Counted from the stretch's first letter, positions 22,940 through 33,632 are shown. The stretch: 64,000 bases of DNA from Humibacillus xanthopallidus (GCF_006716675.1 NZ_VFPM01000001.1:558001-622000); one strand, 5' to 3'. Notes: a model not told the origin generated them from the letters alone. Numbers and translations are program-made.

Positions 22940-25900
22940 TCAGTTCTGGCAGGCCACCTCCTCGAAGTGCCCCGGGGTCGTCGGGTAGGCCGCTCCCGAC
23001 CCGTGGTCGTTGATGTCCTCGCTGTAGACCAGGGCGAGCTCACGGAACGCGGAGGTGCCGGGCGTCGTGACGTCCGACGCCGATCGTCCGGCTCCGGTGC
23101 CCCACGCCACCTGCTGGAGGAAGGTCTGCATCTGGGGCGAGATCTGGCGCACGTCGTTGAAGCCTCCGTAGGCCGCGTTGCAGTGCGTGTAGAGGTTGTA
23201 GACCCCGACCCAGTCGATGAGCCGGTCACCCGGGTTGGGCCCGTTGGCTGCGACGTCGCCCTGCATGACGTCGCGGTCCCAGCCGCCGTAGAGCCAGTCG
23301 GTGCCCTGGTGGTGGTTGTTGTCCACCGGATCGGCGTCGGCGGTGTCGGTCATGGTGAACCACAGACAGGGATCCACCGTCGTGGCGTTCTTCTTGCTGC
23401 CCGACGTGAGCGGCCAGTCACCGTTGGTGCACCCGCTGCCGGGCACGTAGCTGCCCCGGGGCCGCACGTCGAGAAGGTCCGAGCCGACGATGTCCTGCTT
23501 GTTGACGTCCGGCTCACCGGCACCTCCGAAGAGGTGGTCGACAAAGCGATCGTCGGTCCCCCTCGAGGTCTGGTCGAACGTCCCACCGGTCAGGCAGTCG
23601 GGCGTCGCCGAATCGAGCACGGGGTCGCACCCCCGGCCGCCCCACAGCACGTCCTCGCCGTCATCGCCGTAGACCTCGTCGCCGCCACTGTCACCGTTGG
23701 CGACGTCGTCGCCGTAGCCGCCGTGAATGTCGTCCGCGTCGGGTCCGCCGCGCAGGCGGTCACGCCCGCCATTGGCAAAGCCGTCGTGCGGCATGGGCGC
23801 GTCGGTCGAGGCGCCGATCCACTGGTCTCCATCGACGTCGTGGAGCAGGTCGACCCGACGGTCGTAGGCCGTCCGACGGAAGGCCGTGAAGGTCTCCGCG
23901 GGCGGGCTGTTGAGCGACGTCGTTACCTCGGCCGGGCTGTCGCCGGCGCTGAGGAGCTGGTTGACGACACCACCACGGTCACCGACGATCGCGTCGCCGC
24001 CGGCGTCGCCGCCGATCGTGTCGTTGCCGAGCTCGCCGTAGAGGTCGTCGTCTCCGCCGCCACCCGAGATGGCGTCGTCGCCGTCCTGGCCCCAGATGCC
24101 GTCATTGCCCCCGTCGCCCCAGATCACGTCACCGCCGAAGGCGCCTGTCACCTCGCAGGTGCCCTGGGCGGTGGTGCAGAAGCGCGTGCTCGGGCCGGGC
24201 AGTGCCGGATCGTGCGTGCGCGACCGCGTGGCATCGGAGGGCACCGCCCCGTCGGGGTAGCGATCGGCATACACGGTCTCCGACTGCCCGCCGGCGGCAC
24301 CGGTGAGCGTTCGCAGCAGTGAGCCGTTGTCGCCGAGCACGACGTCGTCGGCTCCGTTCCCCTCGATGGTGTCGGGCCCGTCGCGGTAGGCGGGCGTCGA
24401 CGTGCCACCGATGAGGTCGTCCTGGCCGGGAGCCGTCTCGGATCCCACGAGCAACGACGCCGGGCTCGCGGAGCCGGGCCACGGGGCCGTCACCGGGAGC
24501 ACGGTGGTGCCGTGCGCCGACGCCGCCCCGAGGGCGAGGTCGCCGAAGAGCGCGTCGGAGCCGCCGTTGCCCTCGAGGTAGTCGGCCCCGGAGTCGCCAG
24601 TCATCGCGTCGTTGCCGTCCTGGCCGGCCAGCACGTCGACACCGTCGCCGCCCGAGATGCGGTCGAAGCCCCATCGCTCGGCGGTCGGGATCTCGAGGTG
24701 TCCCGTCGTGACGCTGCGGTCCCAGGGCTGCACGACCCGGGGGATCATCGCGGTGCCCGTCGTGCTGCCGAGTCTGACGGTCACCGACGTCGGCGCCTGG
24801 CCCGCGACCGGACGCAGGATCTGCCCGTTGTCGCCGAGCGAGACGTCGTCACCGCGTCCGCCGAAGAGGGCGTCGTCGGAGTCGGGCTGACCGGAGGTCG
24901 TGTCACCCGAGCCGCCGGAGGGCGTGGAGCTGCCGCCGACGATGTCGTCGTCGCCGTCGTCGCCTTCGACCCAGTCGATGCCCGGGCCGCCTTCCGCGTA
25001 GTCATCGGCGGCGTCGCCCTTGACCCGATCGGGACCGGACTGCCCGAAGGCCACGTCCTGGGCGTCGCCGCCCATCATGAGGTCGCCCCCGGACGTGCCG
25101 GCGACCGGCGACGACCCGAGGTCGAGCAGCACGACGCGGTGCGTCGACGCGAAGCCGCGCATGCGCGTCACCGGGGTCGTGTCACCGGCCGCGACCCCGC
25201 GCGTCACGACCGCGTTGTCACCGGTGAGCAGGTCGGGCCCGCCGTCGCCGTAGAGCACGTCACCGCTGTCCGGACGGCCGACGCCGGCCGAGGCCTGCTG
25301 GAAGGATCCACCGACGACCTGGTCCTCGCCCGCGTCGCCGTGGACGGTGTCGGAGCCGTTGTTGCCCTCGAGGTGGTCGGCGTCGTCGCCACCGTTGACC
25401 CGGTCGTCGCCGAGGCCGCCGTATGCGGTGTCGTCGCCGCCTCCTCCGAAGATGAGGTCCCCACGGCCGGCGTTCGGGACCGAGCCGTCGAGGTCGAAGG
25501 GGATCGCCGGGGCGTCCGCCGACGACGACGGGTCGTCCACAGTGCCGTTGTCGCCGATGAGAAGGTCCACCCCGATGTCACCCGCGAGCACGTCACCGGC
25601 ATCGGCTGCGTCCGTGTCGGTGCGGCCCGAGGCCCGGGTGCCACCGTAGAGAACGTCGTCGCCGTCGCCGCCGGTCGCCCAGTCGGCGCCGTTGTTGCCC
25701 TCGATCACGTCGGCGTCGGCCAGCCCGTAGAGCACGTCGTCGTCGCCGTTGCCGAAGACGAGGTCGGCTCCCGAGCCGCCGTAGCCGCGGTCGGCTCCCG
25801 AGCCGCCCCAGACCCCGTCGGCGCCGTCGTCGCCGAGGAGCATGTCATCGCCCTCCTGGCCACAGACGAGGTCGCCGGAACCCGCCGCGAGGACGCGGTC

Positions 25901-28900
25901 GCGAGCGCCACCGGCCGAGACGGTGTCGATGCCGGCCCCGCCGAGGACGAGGTCGTTGCCGTCACCGCTCGCGGCGGTGGTGCCCTCGGGCACGGGGTCG
26001 GACGCGACGGGCGTGCCGGCCCGGCAGGTCTCGTCGGCGTTCCCGCCGGCCGTCGCTGCGTCGCGCAGGGTGTCACCGAAGACGGTCGCCGGACCGTCGC
26101 CGCCGAGCACGTGGTCGTTGCCCCGGCCGCCGACGAGGGTCTTGCTCGACGACGCCTCGCCGGAGGGGATGGGCAGGTGCCGCACGAAGCGGTACGCACC
26201 GAAGTCGACTCCCTCGATGACGTCTGGGCCGCGCGGGGCCCCGGCCTCGTCGAGGCCGCGGGCGCCGACCTCGCTGGGCTCGGCGATGACGTAGTCGTCG
26301 CCGGGGCCGCCGAAGACCGCGTCGGTGCCGTAGCCGCCGACAAGGGCGTCGGGCCCTGCCCCGCCGATGATCCTGGCGTGCTCCGAGCCCTTCGAGTGGC
26401 TCGTGACGACGTCCTCGACCGTGCTCCCCCAGACCTCGTCGTTGCCCGACCCGGTCTCGATGATGTTGGGGATCGACGGCTTGCCCGCCGGGGTGGTGAG
26501 GGTGTCGGCCGTGCCGTCCTCGTCGACGCCGAAGCCGCCCTCGGTCGAGGCGTAGAGCTTGTCGGGGCCGCTGCCGCCGGTGACGGCGTCGCTGCCCAGG
26601 CCGCCGATCAGCACGTTGCCCTCGGAGGGGATCGTCGTGCCGGCCGTGGCCCCCGGCCGGTCGGAGGCGACACCGATCTTGTCGTCGCCAGGGCCGCCGT
26701 TGACCCGGTTGTGCCCGAGGCCGACGCTGATCACGTCGACGCCGCCGCTGCCCTGGTCGCCCTGGGTGGGGTCGACGTCGAGCTTCGTCCAGTCGATGAC
26801 GTCATCGAGGGCGACCGTGGTGATCTTCGACTTCGAGTTCTCGACGTCGAGCGGGTTGAGGACCGCGGTGAAGGCCCTGGTCAGGACCGGCAGCGCGCCG
26901 TCACCCGACACGAAGTCGTCTCCCGAGCCGGTCGTGATGGCGTCGTCGCCCGGACCACCCGCCACGCGGGCGACCTTGTCGGCCAGGTCTGCCGTGACGA
27001 CGCGGTCGGCGTCCCCGCCTGCGTCGACCCAGGAGTTGCCCGTGCCGGTCTGGATCTGGTCCTTCCCCGGCGTGCCGAAGACGACGGCGTCCTTGTCGAA
27101 GAGCGACAGGTCGGCCTGCGTCGTCGTCGACGTCGGGCTCGAGTCCTTCTTGCCGTCGCCGACGAAGCTCACGACGAGCGGGGTCGAGGACCCTCGGCCG
27201 TCGACGACGACCCTCTTGAGGCCCGCGTCGAGGTAGTCCCGGGTCTCGCCGAGCATCTGGACCCTGAAACCGTCGAAGTCGGGGTTGGTGCCGGCCTCGT
27301 CGACGCCCTTCTTCTGGGCGAAGCGCAGTGCCGTCACCTTGACGACGTCGGCCTCGGTGTCGGCCGTGTTGCCCCAGGGGGCGCCGCGGGACTGGTCGTT
27401 GCCGAAGTGCCCGGCGAAGACGACGAGCGTGTCGCCCTCGGTGCCACCCAACCGGGGTGGTGGCGGCGCACAGTCGGGTTGGGCCGTGAAGTCGAGCAGC
27501 GTGATGTCGGCCAGCGTGATCGAGAAGGACACGCTGAAGGGCGAGAAGCCCAGGGTGATGTAGAGCCGGAGGAAGAGACTGAGTCGCCCGGTCGTCGTGA
27601 AGAGGCACAGGGGGTTGTTGACCGCGGCCTGCACGAACTCGCTGACCCGGAACTTCCCGTCGTTGTTGGGATCGTTCCAGTGGAAGCCGATGGTGAGGTG
27701 CAGACCTCCCTCGATGCCGACGGTGATGATGAGAGCCGTCACCGCTGCCCCGGCGGCGATCTCACCGTCCAGCCGCACCACGGGCACGGGCGTGCCGGTC
27801 TTGTCCGTCGTCTTGAAGTAGAGGCCGTCGAGCAGCTTGAGCCCGTCGACGGGCGCGCCCGCCTGGGCGGCCTCCACGGCATACCGGATGCCGGCGGTGT
27901 CGAGACCCGCCATGAAGCGCAACGTCACCGAGGCGGAGCCCGAGAGCGTCACCATGACCGGCGGGGGGGCGTAGACCGGGCCGAACGCCTGGCGCCACGT
28001 GAAGCCGAGCGTGAGCGGCCCACTGTCGAACTCGACGAGCGAGACGTCGCTGCCCATGAGCAGGCTGAAGACCGAGGCCGGGTCGTCGAGGATGGGGAAG
28101 CTGAAGCCGGACTGGTTGGCCTTGCCCGTGGTGTCGGCGCCGACGCCGAAGACCTTGCCCTGGCCACCCTTGGCGTTGAGCAGGTCCTTGACCTCCTGCT
28201 CGCTCTTGGGCAGGGCTGTGGTGATGAGCGAGTTGGCTCCCCCGGGGTCGAGGCTGCTCGTCGGCGACACGTCGGTGTCGAGGGCCCTGGAGCCACTCAC
28301 CGTGAAGCTGCCGATCGGGATGAGGCACGACGGGTCACCGGCACCACCACCGCAGTCGGGGAGGTTGTTGACGAGCGTCGTCAGCGCGGCGATCTTGTCG
28401 ACGAAGTCGAGCTTGGGCCCGCCGGCCATCGTGTTGAACGTCTTCGCCAGCGTGATGAGGCTGACGTCGCCGCCCCCGGCGAGCCTGCTGAGGTCGGACA
28501 GCACCGGGATCGGCGCGTAGAGCGTGTCGATGACGGGCTGGAGCGGTCCGGTGACGGACTTGACCTTCTTGAGGACCGGCCCGAGCAGGCTCGACAGGAA
28601 GCCACCGGCGTCGATGGCCACCTGCTTGAACTCGATGGTCGGGAAGCCGACGTCCTTGATGTTCTTGTCGGTGATCGTCCAGCCGAGGACGAAGTTGGCC
28701 TGCACACCGGGCAGTACGGAGTCGACGGATGCCTTGACCAGCCAGTCGGCCTTGATCTTCGCGCTGAGCGAGATGCCGAAGAGCGAGGTGACGTCGCCAC
28801 CTGAGATGTCGGCGATCGTCAGCGTGGAGGTGGCAGTCTCCGTCGGGTCGGTGGAGGTGAGGTCGACGAAGAACGCACCGGCGAAGAGTGGCTCCGTCCC

Positions 28901-31900
28901 CTGCTTCTGCACGTCGATGTCGAGGAAGGCGAGCTGCGCCGTCATCGTCGCGGGCATGTCGAAGCGCGCACCGAGGCCGAACTCCGGTGCGGGCTGACCG
29001 CCCTGCCAGTTGTCGTGGGTGTAGATGACGAAGCCGTCGTCGGTGTTGATGCCGGCCTTGACGTGCAGCTGCAGGCCGAGACCGTAGGTGATGGCGTCGT
29101 CCTCCCCCGCCTTGATCGCGAGGCCAGGGATGCCGATGTCGAGCGGCAGCGACGCGCCGTCACCGAGGCAGCCCGAGCCCGCGACGCAGCCCTCGACGGC
29201 GTCGACCTGCCCGGCGAGCACCTCGAAGGTGATGTTCACCCCGTTGACGTTGTCGGTCGGGCAGGCGAGCAGCATCGGCTTGGAGGTCTTCTCGTCGTAC
29301 GTGCTGGGTGCCGAGTTGTCGCTGTCGGTGTAGGTCAGCGTGCTGCCGTCCACCGTCGCGACCAGCCCGAAGTCCGCGTCGTCCTTGCTGCGCAGGATCT
29401 TGTATGCCGTGGCGCCAGCTGAGGCGGTCCACGTGAGTGCGATGGAGTTGCCGCCACCGAGGTCGGTGAAGGCGGTGGACACGGTCGCGGGGTCGGAGGG
29501 CACGGTGTCGTCGTCGGTGCCCTGGCTTGCCACGATCTTGTACTGCCACTTCGTCGTTCCGGCAGTTGCCGGGTCTGCGACGAGGGTCGGGGCGCCGGTC
29601 GGCTCGAGCTTGGCCTTGCACTCGTAGTTGACGACGAGGTTCGCGTCCTTGAGGCCAGCTGCGGCGATGGCCTCCTTGAGCTTGTCGTTGACGTAGTCAC
29701 GGGCCTCGTCGGCGCTGGCCGGGACGTTGCCCAGCTTGGCCTTGATCTCGGCTCGCAGGCGGTTGATCGAGTCAGCACCCTGCTGGAGGTCCTTGCCGAC
29801 GAACGGCAGCTTGCCGTCGAGCGTGGCGAGGCGCATCGCCTGCTCGATCTTCTCGAGGTAGCCGTCGAGGCCCGGGCCGATCTGCGTGAAGTCGGCGATG
29901 GCGTTGGCGAAAGCCGCCGAGAGGTCGGGCAGCTCGAGCCGGGCCGTGGTGTCGTCGGGCGCCGGAAGGTTGCCCGAGACCGTGATGAGGTCGGCAGGGT
30001 CGTCGGTGTCGGGCAGGCGGAGGGCCACCTTGCCGAGCGAGGTCGGGCTGCCGCCCGCGACGGTCGCGTAGAGCGGGATGACGCCGCAGACCATGAGCTC
30101 GACAGTGAGTGCCTCACCGCAGTCGACCGGGGTGTTCCTCGCGTTGAGGTCGACGGCGACATCGGAGAGGAAGTCGGAGAAACTGACAGGAGTGTCGGGG
30201 CTGGCCCCGCTCTTGGCGAGGTCGAGGCTGAGGTCGGCCTGGAGGTCGACCTGGGTGCCGGCGCCGCCACCCGGCAGGCCTGCCGAGATCGACAGCGGTC
30301 CGAGGGTGCCTGCAGCCGAGCCGGTGAACCGCGCGTCGGCGGCGATGCCGATGGAGGAGTCCTCCAGCACCTTGAGGGCCGCCGCCGTGGTCGGTCCCGT
30401 ACCCGGCGCGAGCGGCACGACGAGGCCGACCTTCACCCCGCCCTCGACCGCGACGGAACCCTCCCCGGACGCTTCGGCCGAGAAGATGGTCTTGTCGCCA
30501 CCGATGTCGAGGCGCAGCGGTGCGGTCGTCGTGTAGGAGCGCTTCCAGTCGACGTCGAGGACGACGCTCGGGGTGCCCCCGTCGTCGAGGTAGCGGAAGT
30601 CGAGGGCGTCCGTTCCCAACCGTCGGTCGAGGAAGGCGACGAGGTCCTGCATGTTCTGCGGCGGGTGGGCCGACATCGCGTCGACGGCGTCGTCGAGCGG
30701 TGAACGGAAGGTGTACGCGGTGTCGTCGGCCGGCTTGGTCGTCCACTTCTCGGTCAGCGTCACGGTGTCACCGGAGGCTGACGCGACGACGGCGACCTGA
30801 GTCCCGACGACGAGGCTGCGGCCGACGAACGAGGCGTCGAACACCCGGCCCACGTGCTGGAGGGTGTTGTCGCCGTAGTTGACGTCGGCACCCTGTCCGG
30901 AGGCGTCACGACGCATGAGGTCGCGCAGCGACACCCCAAGGCCCGGGATCTCCTTGCTGTAGACGCCACCTGCCCCACCGGGCTGGGCCTCGGCGAGCTG
31001 TGTCGCGAGCGTCTGGAGTGTTCGCAGGACGATCGCGAAGAGCTCCGCCTGCGAGCCCGGCTTGATGTCGAGGGCGAAGATCCGTTCGAGCTTGCTGAGG
31101 TCGAGCTGGGGCCCCGACGGGCCCGAGAGCTGCGTGAGGTCGGCCCAGGTCGCACTGACCCCGACGTCGGTCCCGGCGGGCAGGAAGCCGTCCGCCTCGG
31201 GGATGCTGACGGCCATGTCGGCTGCTGCACGCACGTTGACGTGGACGTCGAGCAGGCCACCGGCTTGGCTGGCACCAGTGGGGGTCGACGTGACGAGCTG
31301 GGCGAAGAGGTCGCGCAGCCTCAGGTCGTGCTGGGCGTCCCCGGCCTGCTTCAGACCGATCGTCAGCATGTTGCCGGTGACCGCACCGGAGCAGTCCACG
31401 GCGGCGGTGCTGTTGCACACCGAGAGCTCGCCCTCGAGGCGCACCTGGAAGAAGCCGGCGTTGGCGCTGAGGTCGACCTTCGTCTCGATCGGGAAGTCGG
31501 CGGTCAACAGGGGGCTGCCCGTGCGAACCATGATGCGGTCGGGTCCGAGCGGCAGCGAGGTGATGTTCGTCGTGAAGGTGCCGGTGGTCTGGGTGAAGGG
31601 GCACGGCTCGGTGTTGCCCTCGAAGCCGACGCACGCCTGGCCCGTCCGCGGGTCCTGCAGGTCGAGCACCAGGGTGAGGTCGGCAGAGAATGAGGGCTTG
31701 ACCGTGGCGAACGTCTGGGGAGCATTGGCCCGCAGGATGCCGCGTCGGGGACCGTTCGGCACCGGTTGGTCGGTGAGCCGGTCGGCGAAGGTGACGGCAC
31801 CGAGCTGGGCCTCGGGACCGACGATGACGAAGGGCGTCGTGTCGGTGGGCTTCCCTCCGATCCACGGACCCGAGAGCGTCAGCGAGTCGTCGTCGTTCGT

Positions 31901-33484
31901 GGCGATCTCGCCGGCCGACGTGCCGGCCACGATGCGCATCCCGGCCCACTGGTCGGGTGCCCACGGCTTGGTGCCGTCGTCCAGCGCGAGCCCGTCGGCC
32001 GCATACATCGCAGAGGCCCTCGACGTGCGTGCGCTTCCGGCGTCCATGGGAACGGGTGACGAGGGCGCGGCCTTCGTCATCTGCATCCGGAAGACGAGCT
32101 TGCTCGTCGTCGGGTCCCAACTGACGTTGTCGAGGCCGATGCCGGCCGCCTTGAGCTTGGTGATGAGGTCCTGCAGGGAGGTGAAGGTCGGATTGCCGAC
32201 GGTCGACGCGTCGAAGCTCGGCGGGCTCGGCTGGGCAGGGTCCGGCTGCTGTATGACGTTGGCCTTGAGGAAGTCGACGAGCACCTGGTTGGCCTTGACG
32301 GCGTCGGCGACCGTGCCCCGGAGGAAGGGCAGGTCGAGGTTGCCGGTCGTGGGCAGGGGTCCGGCCCCATCCGGGTCGAACTTCGCCTGCTGGATGCCGG
32401 TCAGCGCGGTGGCCACCTGCGCGAGACCGTCCGCGAGGTCGCGCAGGCTCATGTTCTGGAACTTGCCGACCAGCGACGCGAGGTCTGGGGCGGTGACCGT
32501 CGGCGACCCGACGGCGATGTTCGGCCACGAGATCGTCACGCTGGAGGCCACATTGGTCGGGAAGCCCACTCCCGTCAGGCCGTTCGTGTCCGCAGCGATG
32601 TCGAGGGTGCCCTTCACCGAGCCGGCGACGCCGACGTCGGACGGCGCGCCGTTGGGGTCGAGGGCCGCGGTGACGAGGCCTGTGAGCGATCCCTCGGCCG
32701 CGAGCTCGCCGGCACCCGCACCGCCGTTGTCGAAGGCGAGGATGCCGTCGTTGTTCGGGTCGTCGACCCGGGCAAAGGTGTGCACCTTGACCGTGAAGTC
32801 GCTGCTGCTGAGGGTGACTCCGAGGATGCCCACGGCGGCCTTGGCCGAGGCGGACAGCTGCGCGGTGATGTCGACGTCGATCCGCGGTGCGTGTGCGTCG
32901 TCGCTCGCGAGGTACACCCGGTTGGTCGTTGGTCCAGTCCACACCACCCAGAGCGACAGGGTCGCCTCCACGGTGGCCGTCACGCCCTGCGGGGACGACA
33001 GCTCGACCTTCGGACTGGCAGAGCTCACCGCAAGCGCCTGCTGCGTGGCGGTGCGCGACACGACGAGGTTGACGTGGGCACGCTTGCCCTCACCGAGGTC
33101 GTCGACGGTGATGTCGAGGACGCCGTTGCGTCCGCCGGGAAGCGGCACGGCCTCGCCGCTGGTGGCGACGTCAGCCCACGTCAAGGCACCCGCGAGCGTG
33201 CTGGCGACGCCCTCCTCCACGAGGTCGTCCAGTCCAGCGAGGCCGCCCGGGCTGGCCGCCACGAAGGGGAGCTGCTTGCCGAAGGAGCCGAGGGTGGACA
33301 GACCCTTGGTCCACGTCGCGAGGTTCGAAGAGCCACCGCTCCCGCCGAGGAGCGCCACGACCTTGTCGACGCCCGGATCCGGATCAGCCGCGAACGCCGG
33401 AGAGTGACCCCCGAGGGCCCCGACGACGACGAGGAGCGAGGTCAGACCGGCTCCGAGGGCACGACGAATCGCCTTGCGCACCAT
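22940..33484 (-). CDS. Giant secreted RTX-type calcium-binding repeat protein, 3514 residues
   Basis: Sec signal peptide: basic MVRKAIRRALG, hydrophobic core, cleavage likely after PAFA at residue 32. Residues 33 to about 2000 are long beta-rich repeats of unknown family with many Asp/Asn-rich turns such as RVDDPNNDGILAFDNGG, and a fibronectin-III-like module around 1300-1380 (NSIALTWTASAGATAYKILR). About 2140-3320 holds many RTX nonapeptides, for example GGPGDDAITTGSGDDFVSGD and GGSGADRGYGGSGADLVFGN, which bind calcium on secretion. The last 190 residues form a Cys-containing tail with NHHQGTDWLYGGWDRDVMQG. No sortase motif or terminal membrane anchor is seen. ATG 33484 has CGGAGATG in front. 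Its size, adhesive-like architecture and monocistronic setting suggest a surface or matrix protein; function unproven. Confidence 0.88.
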   Translation of the reverse strand: MVRKAIRRALGAGLTSLLVVVGALGGHSPAFAADPDPGVDKVVALLGGSGGSSNLATWTKGLSTLGSFGKQLPFVAASPGGLAGLDDLVEEGVASTLAGALTWADVATSGEAVPLPGGRNGVLDITVDDLGEGKRAHVNLVVSRTATQQALAVSSASPKVELSSPQGVTATVEATLSLWVVWTGPTTNRVYLASDDAHAPRIDVDITAQLSASAKAAVGILGVTLSSSDFTVKVHTFARVDDPNNDGILAFDNGGAGAGELAAEGSLTGLVTAALDPNGAPSDVGVAGSVKGTLDIAADTNGLTGVGFPTNVASSVTISWPNIAVGSPTVTAPDLASLVGKFQNMSLRDLADGLAQVATALTGIQQAKFDPDGAGPLPTTGNLDLPFLRGTVADAVKANQVLVDFLKANVIQQPDPAQPSPPSFDASTVGNPTFTSLQDLITKLKAAGIGLDNVSWDPTTSKLVFRMQMTKAAPSSPVPMDAGSARTSRASAMYAADGLALDDGTKPWAPDQWAGMRIVAGTSAGEIATNDDDSLTLSGPWIGGKPTDTTPFVIVGPEAQLGAVTFADRLTDQPVPNGPRRGILRANAPQTFATVKPSFSADLTLVLDLQDPRTGQACVGFEGNTEPCPFTQTTGTFTTNITSLPLGPDRIMVRTGSPLLTADFPIETKVDLSANAGFFQVRLEGELSVCNSTAAVDCSGAVTGNMLTIGLKQAGDAQHDLRLRDLFAQLVTSTPTGASQAGGLLDVHVNVRAAADMAVSIPEADGFLPAGTDVGVSATWADLTQLSGPSGPQLDLSKLERIFALDIKPGSQAELFAIVLRTLQTLATQLAEAQPGGAGGVYSKEIPGLGVSLRDLMRRDASGQGADVNYGDNTLQHVGRVFDASFVGRSLVVGTQVAVVASASGDTVTLTEKWTTKPADDTAYTFRSPLDDAVDAMSAHPPQNMQDLVAFLDRRLGTDALDFRYLDDGGTPSVVLDVDWKRSYTTTAPLRLDIGGDKTIFSAEASGEGSVAVEGGVKVGLVVPLAPGTGPTTAAALKVLEDSSIGIAADARFTGSAAGTLGPLSISAGLPGGGAGTQVDLQADLSLDLAKSGASPDTPVSFSDFLSDVAVDLNARNTPVDCGEALTVELMVCGVIPLYATVAGGSPTSLGKVALRLPDTDDPADLITVSGNLPAPDDTTARLELPDLSAAFANAIADFTQIGPGLDGYLEKIEQAMRLATLDGKLPFVGKDLQQGADSINRLRAEIKAKLGNVPASADEARDYVNDKLKEAIAAAGLKDANLVVNYECKAKLEPTGAPTLVADPATAGTTKWQYKIVASQGTDDDTVPSDPATVSTAFTDLGGGNSIALTWTASAGATAYKILRSKDDADFGLVATVDGSTLTYTDSDNSAPSTYDEKTSKPMLLACPTDNVNGVNITFEVLAGQVDAVEGCVAGSGCLGDGASLPLDIGIPGLAIKAGEDDAITYGLGLQLHVKAGINTDDGFVIYTHDNWQGGQPAPEFGLGARFDMPATMTAQLAFLDIDVQKQGTEPLFAGAFFVDLTSTDPTETATSTLTIADISGGDVTSLFGISLSAKIKADWLVKASVDSVLPGVQANFVLGWTITDKNIKDVGFPTIEFKQVAIDAGGFLSSLLGPVLKKVKSVTGPLQPVIDTLYAPIPVLSDLSRLAGGGDVSLITLAKTFNTMAGGPKLDFVDKIAALTTLVNNLPDCGGGAGDPSCLIPIGSFTVSGSRALDTDVSPTSSLDPGGANSLITTALPKSEQEVKDLLNAKGGQGKVFGVGADTTGKANQSGFSFPILDDPASVFSLLMGSDVSLVEFDSGPLTLGFTWRQAFGPVYAPPPVMVTLSGSASVTLRFMAGLDTAGIRYAVEAAQAGAPVDGLKLLDGLYFKTTDKTGTPVPVVRLDGEIAAGAAVTALIITVGIEGGLHLTIGFHWNDPNNDGKFRVSEFVQAAVNNPLCLFTTTGRLSLFLRLYITLGFSPFSVSFSITLADITLLDFTAQPDCAPPPPRLGGTEGDTLVVFAGHFGNDQSRGAPWGNTADTEADVVKVTALRFAQKKGVDEAGTNPDFDGFRVQMLGETRDYLDAGLKRVVVDGRGSSTPLVVSFVGDGKKDSSPTSTTTQADLSLFDKDAVVFGTPGKDQIQTGTGNSWVDAGGDADRVVTADLADKVARVAGGPGDDAITTGSGDDFVSGDGALPVLTRAFTAVLNPLDVENSKSKITTVALDDVIDWTKLDVDPTQGDQGSGGVDVISVGLGHNRVNGGPGDDKIGVASDRPGATAGTTIPSEGNVLIGGLGSDAVTGGSGPDKLYASTEGGFGVDEDGTADTLTTPAGKPSIPNIIETGSGNDEVWGSTVEDVVTSHSKGSEHARIIGGAGPDALVGGYGTDAVFGGPGDDYVIAEPSEVGARGLDEAGAPRGPDVIEGVDFGAYRFVRHLPIPSGEASSSKTLVGGRGNDHVLGGDGPATVFGDTLRDAATAGGNADETCRAGTPVASDPVPEGTTAASGDGNDLVLGGAGIDTVSAGGARDRVLAAGSGDLVCGQEGDDMLLGDDGADGVWGGSGADRGYGGSGADLVFGNGDDDVLYGLADADVIEGNNGADWATGGDGDDVLYGGTRASGRTDTDAADAGDVLAGDIGVDLLIGDNGTVDDPSSSADAPAIPFDLDGSVPNAGRGDLIFGGGGDDTAYGGLGDDRVNGGDDADHLEGNNGSDTVHGDAGEDQVVGGSFQQASAGVGRPDSGDVLYGDGGPDLLTGDNAVVTRGVAAGDTTPVTRMRGFASTHRVVLLDLGSSPVAGTSGGDLMMGGDAQDVAFGQSGPDRVKGDAADDYAEGGPGIDWVEGDDGDDDIVGGSSTPSGGSGDTTSGQPDSDDALFGGRGDDVSLGDNGQILRPVAGQAPTSVTVRLGSTTGTAMIPRVVQPWDRSVTTGHLEIPTAERWGFDRISGGDGVDVLAGQDGNDAMTGDSGADYLEGNGGSDALFGDLALGAASAHGTTVLPVTAPWPGSASPASLLVGSETAPGQDDLIGGTSTPAYRDGPDTIEGNGADDVVLGDNGSLLRTLTGAAGGQSETVYADRYPDGAVPSDATRSRTHDPALPGPSTRFCTTAQGTCEVTGAFGGDVIWGDGGNDGIWGQDGDDAISGGGGDDDLYGELGNDTIGGDAGGDAIVGDRGGVVNQLLSAGDSPAEVTTSLNSPPAETFTAFRRTAYDRRVDLLHDVDGDQWIGASTDAPMPHDGFANGGRDRLRGGPDADDIHGGYGDDVANGDSGGDEVYGDDGEDVLWGGRGCDPVLDSATPDCLTGGTFDQTSRGTDDRFVDHLFGGAGEPDVNKQDIVGSDLLDVRPRGSYVPGSGCTNGDWPLTSGSKKNATTVDPCLWFTMTDTADADPVDNNHHQGTDWLYGGWDRDVMQGDVAANGPNPGDRLIDWVGVYNLYTHCNAAYGGFNDVRQISPQMQTFLQQVAWGTGAGRSASDVTTPGTSAFRELALVYSEDINDHGSGAAYPTTPGHFEEVACQN

Positions 33485-33552
33485 GACATCTCCGAATCAG
33501 GGGCACCACTCCCGTGCGCACTCCCTGGTCGCGCATCATCGAGCGGCCTACT

Positions 33553-33570
33553 CGTCACAAGGTAGTGACG
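33553..33570. promoter_or_regulatory. Inverted repeat upstream of the RTX gene
   Basis: CGTCAC-AAGGTA-GTGACG, perfect 6-base arms, about 70 bases before the RTX start. Read on the minus strand it overlaps TACCTT, a possible -10 box. Candidate operator; regulator unknown. Confidence 0.4.
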
Positions 33571-33632
33571 ATCTCGCGACACGTCCTCAGAATCACCGAA
33601 ATGGTCGACATGCGGTGATAAAGCCGCGCCGG

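Noticed and set aside
23500-27100. DNA repeats within the RTX region as a mobile or CRISPR element
   Set aside because: They are codon-level repeats of the calcium-binding nonapeptide in a single open frame.
24512-28804. A 1430-codon plus-strand frame opposite the RTX gene
   Set aside because: It mirrors the RTX repeats, is Val/Asp/Gly/Arg-biased without domains, and the minus-strand gene explains the whole region.
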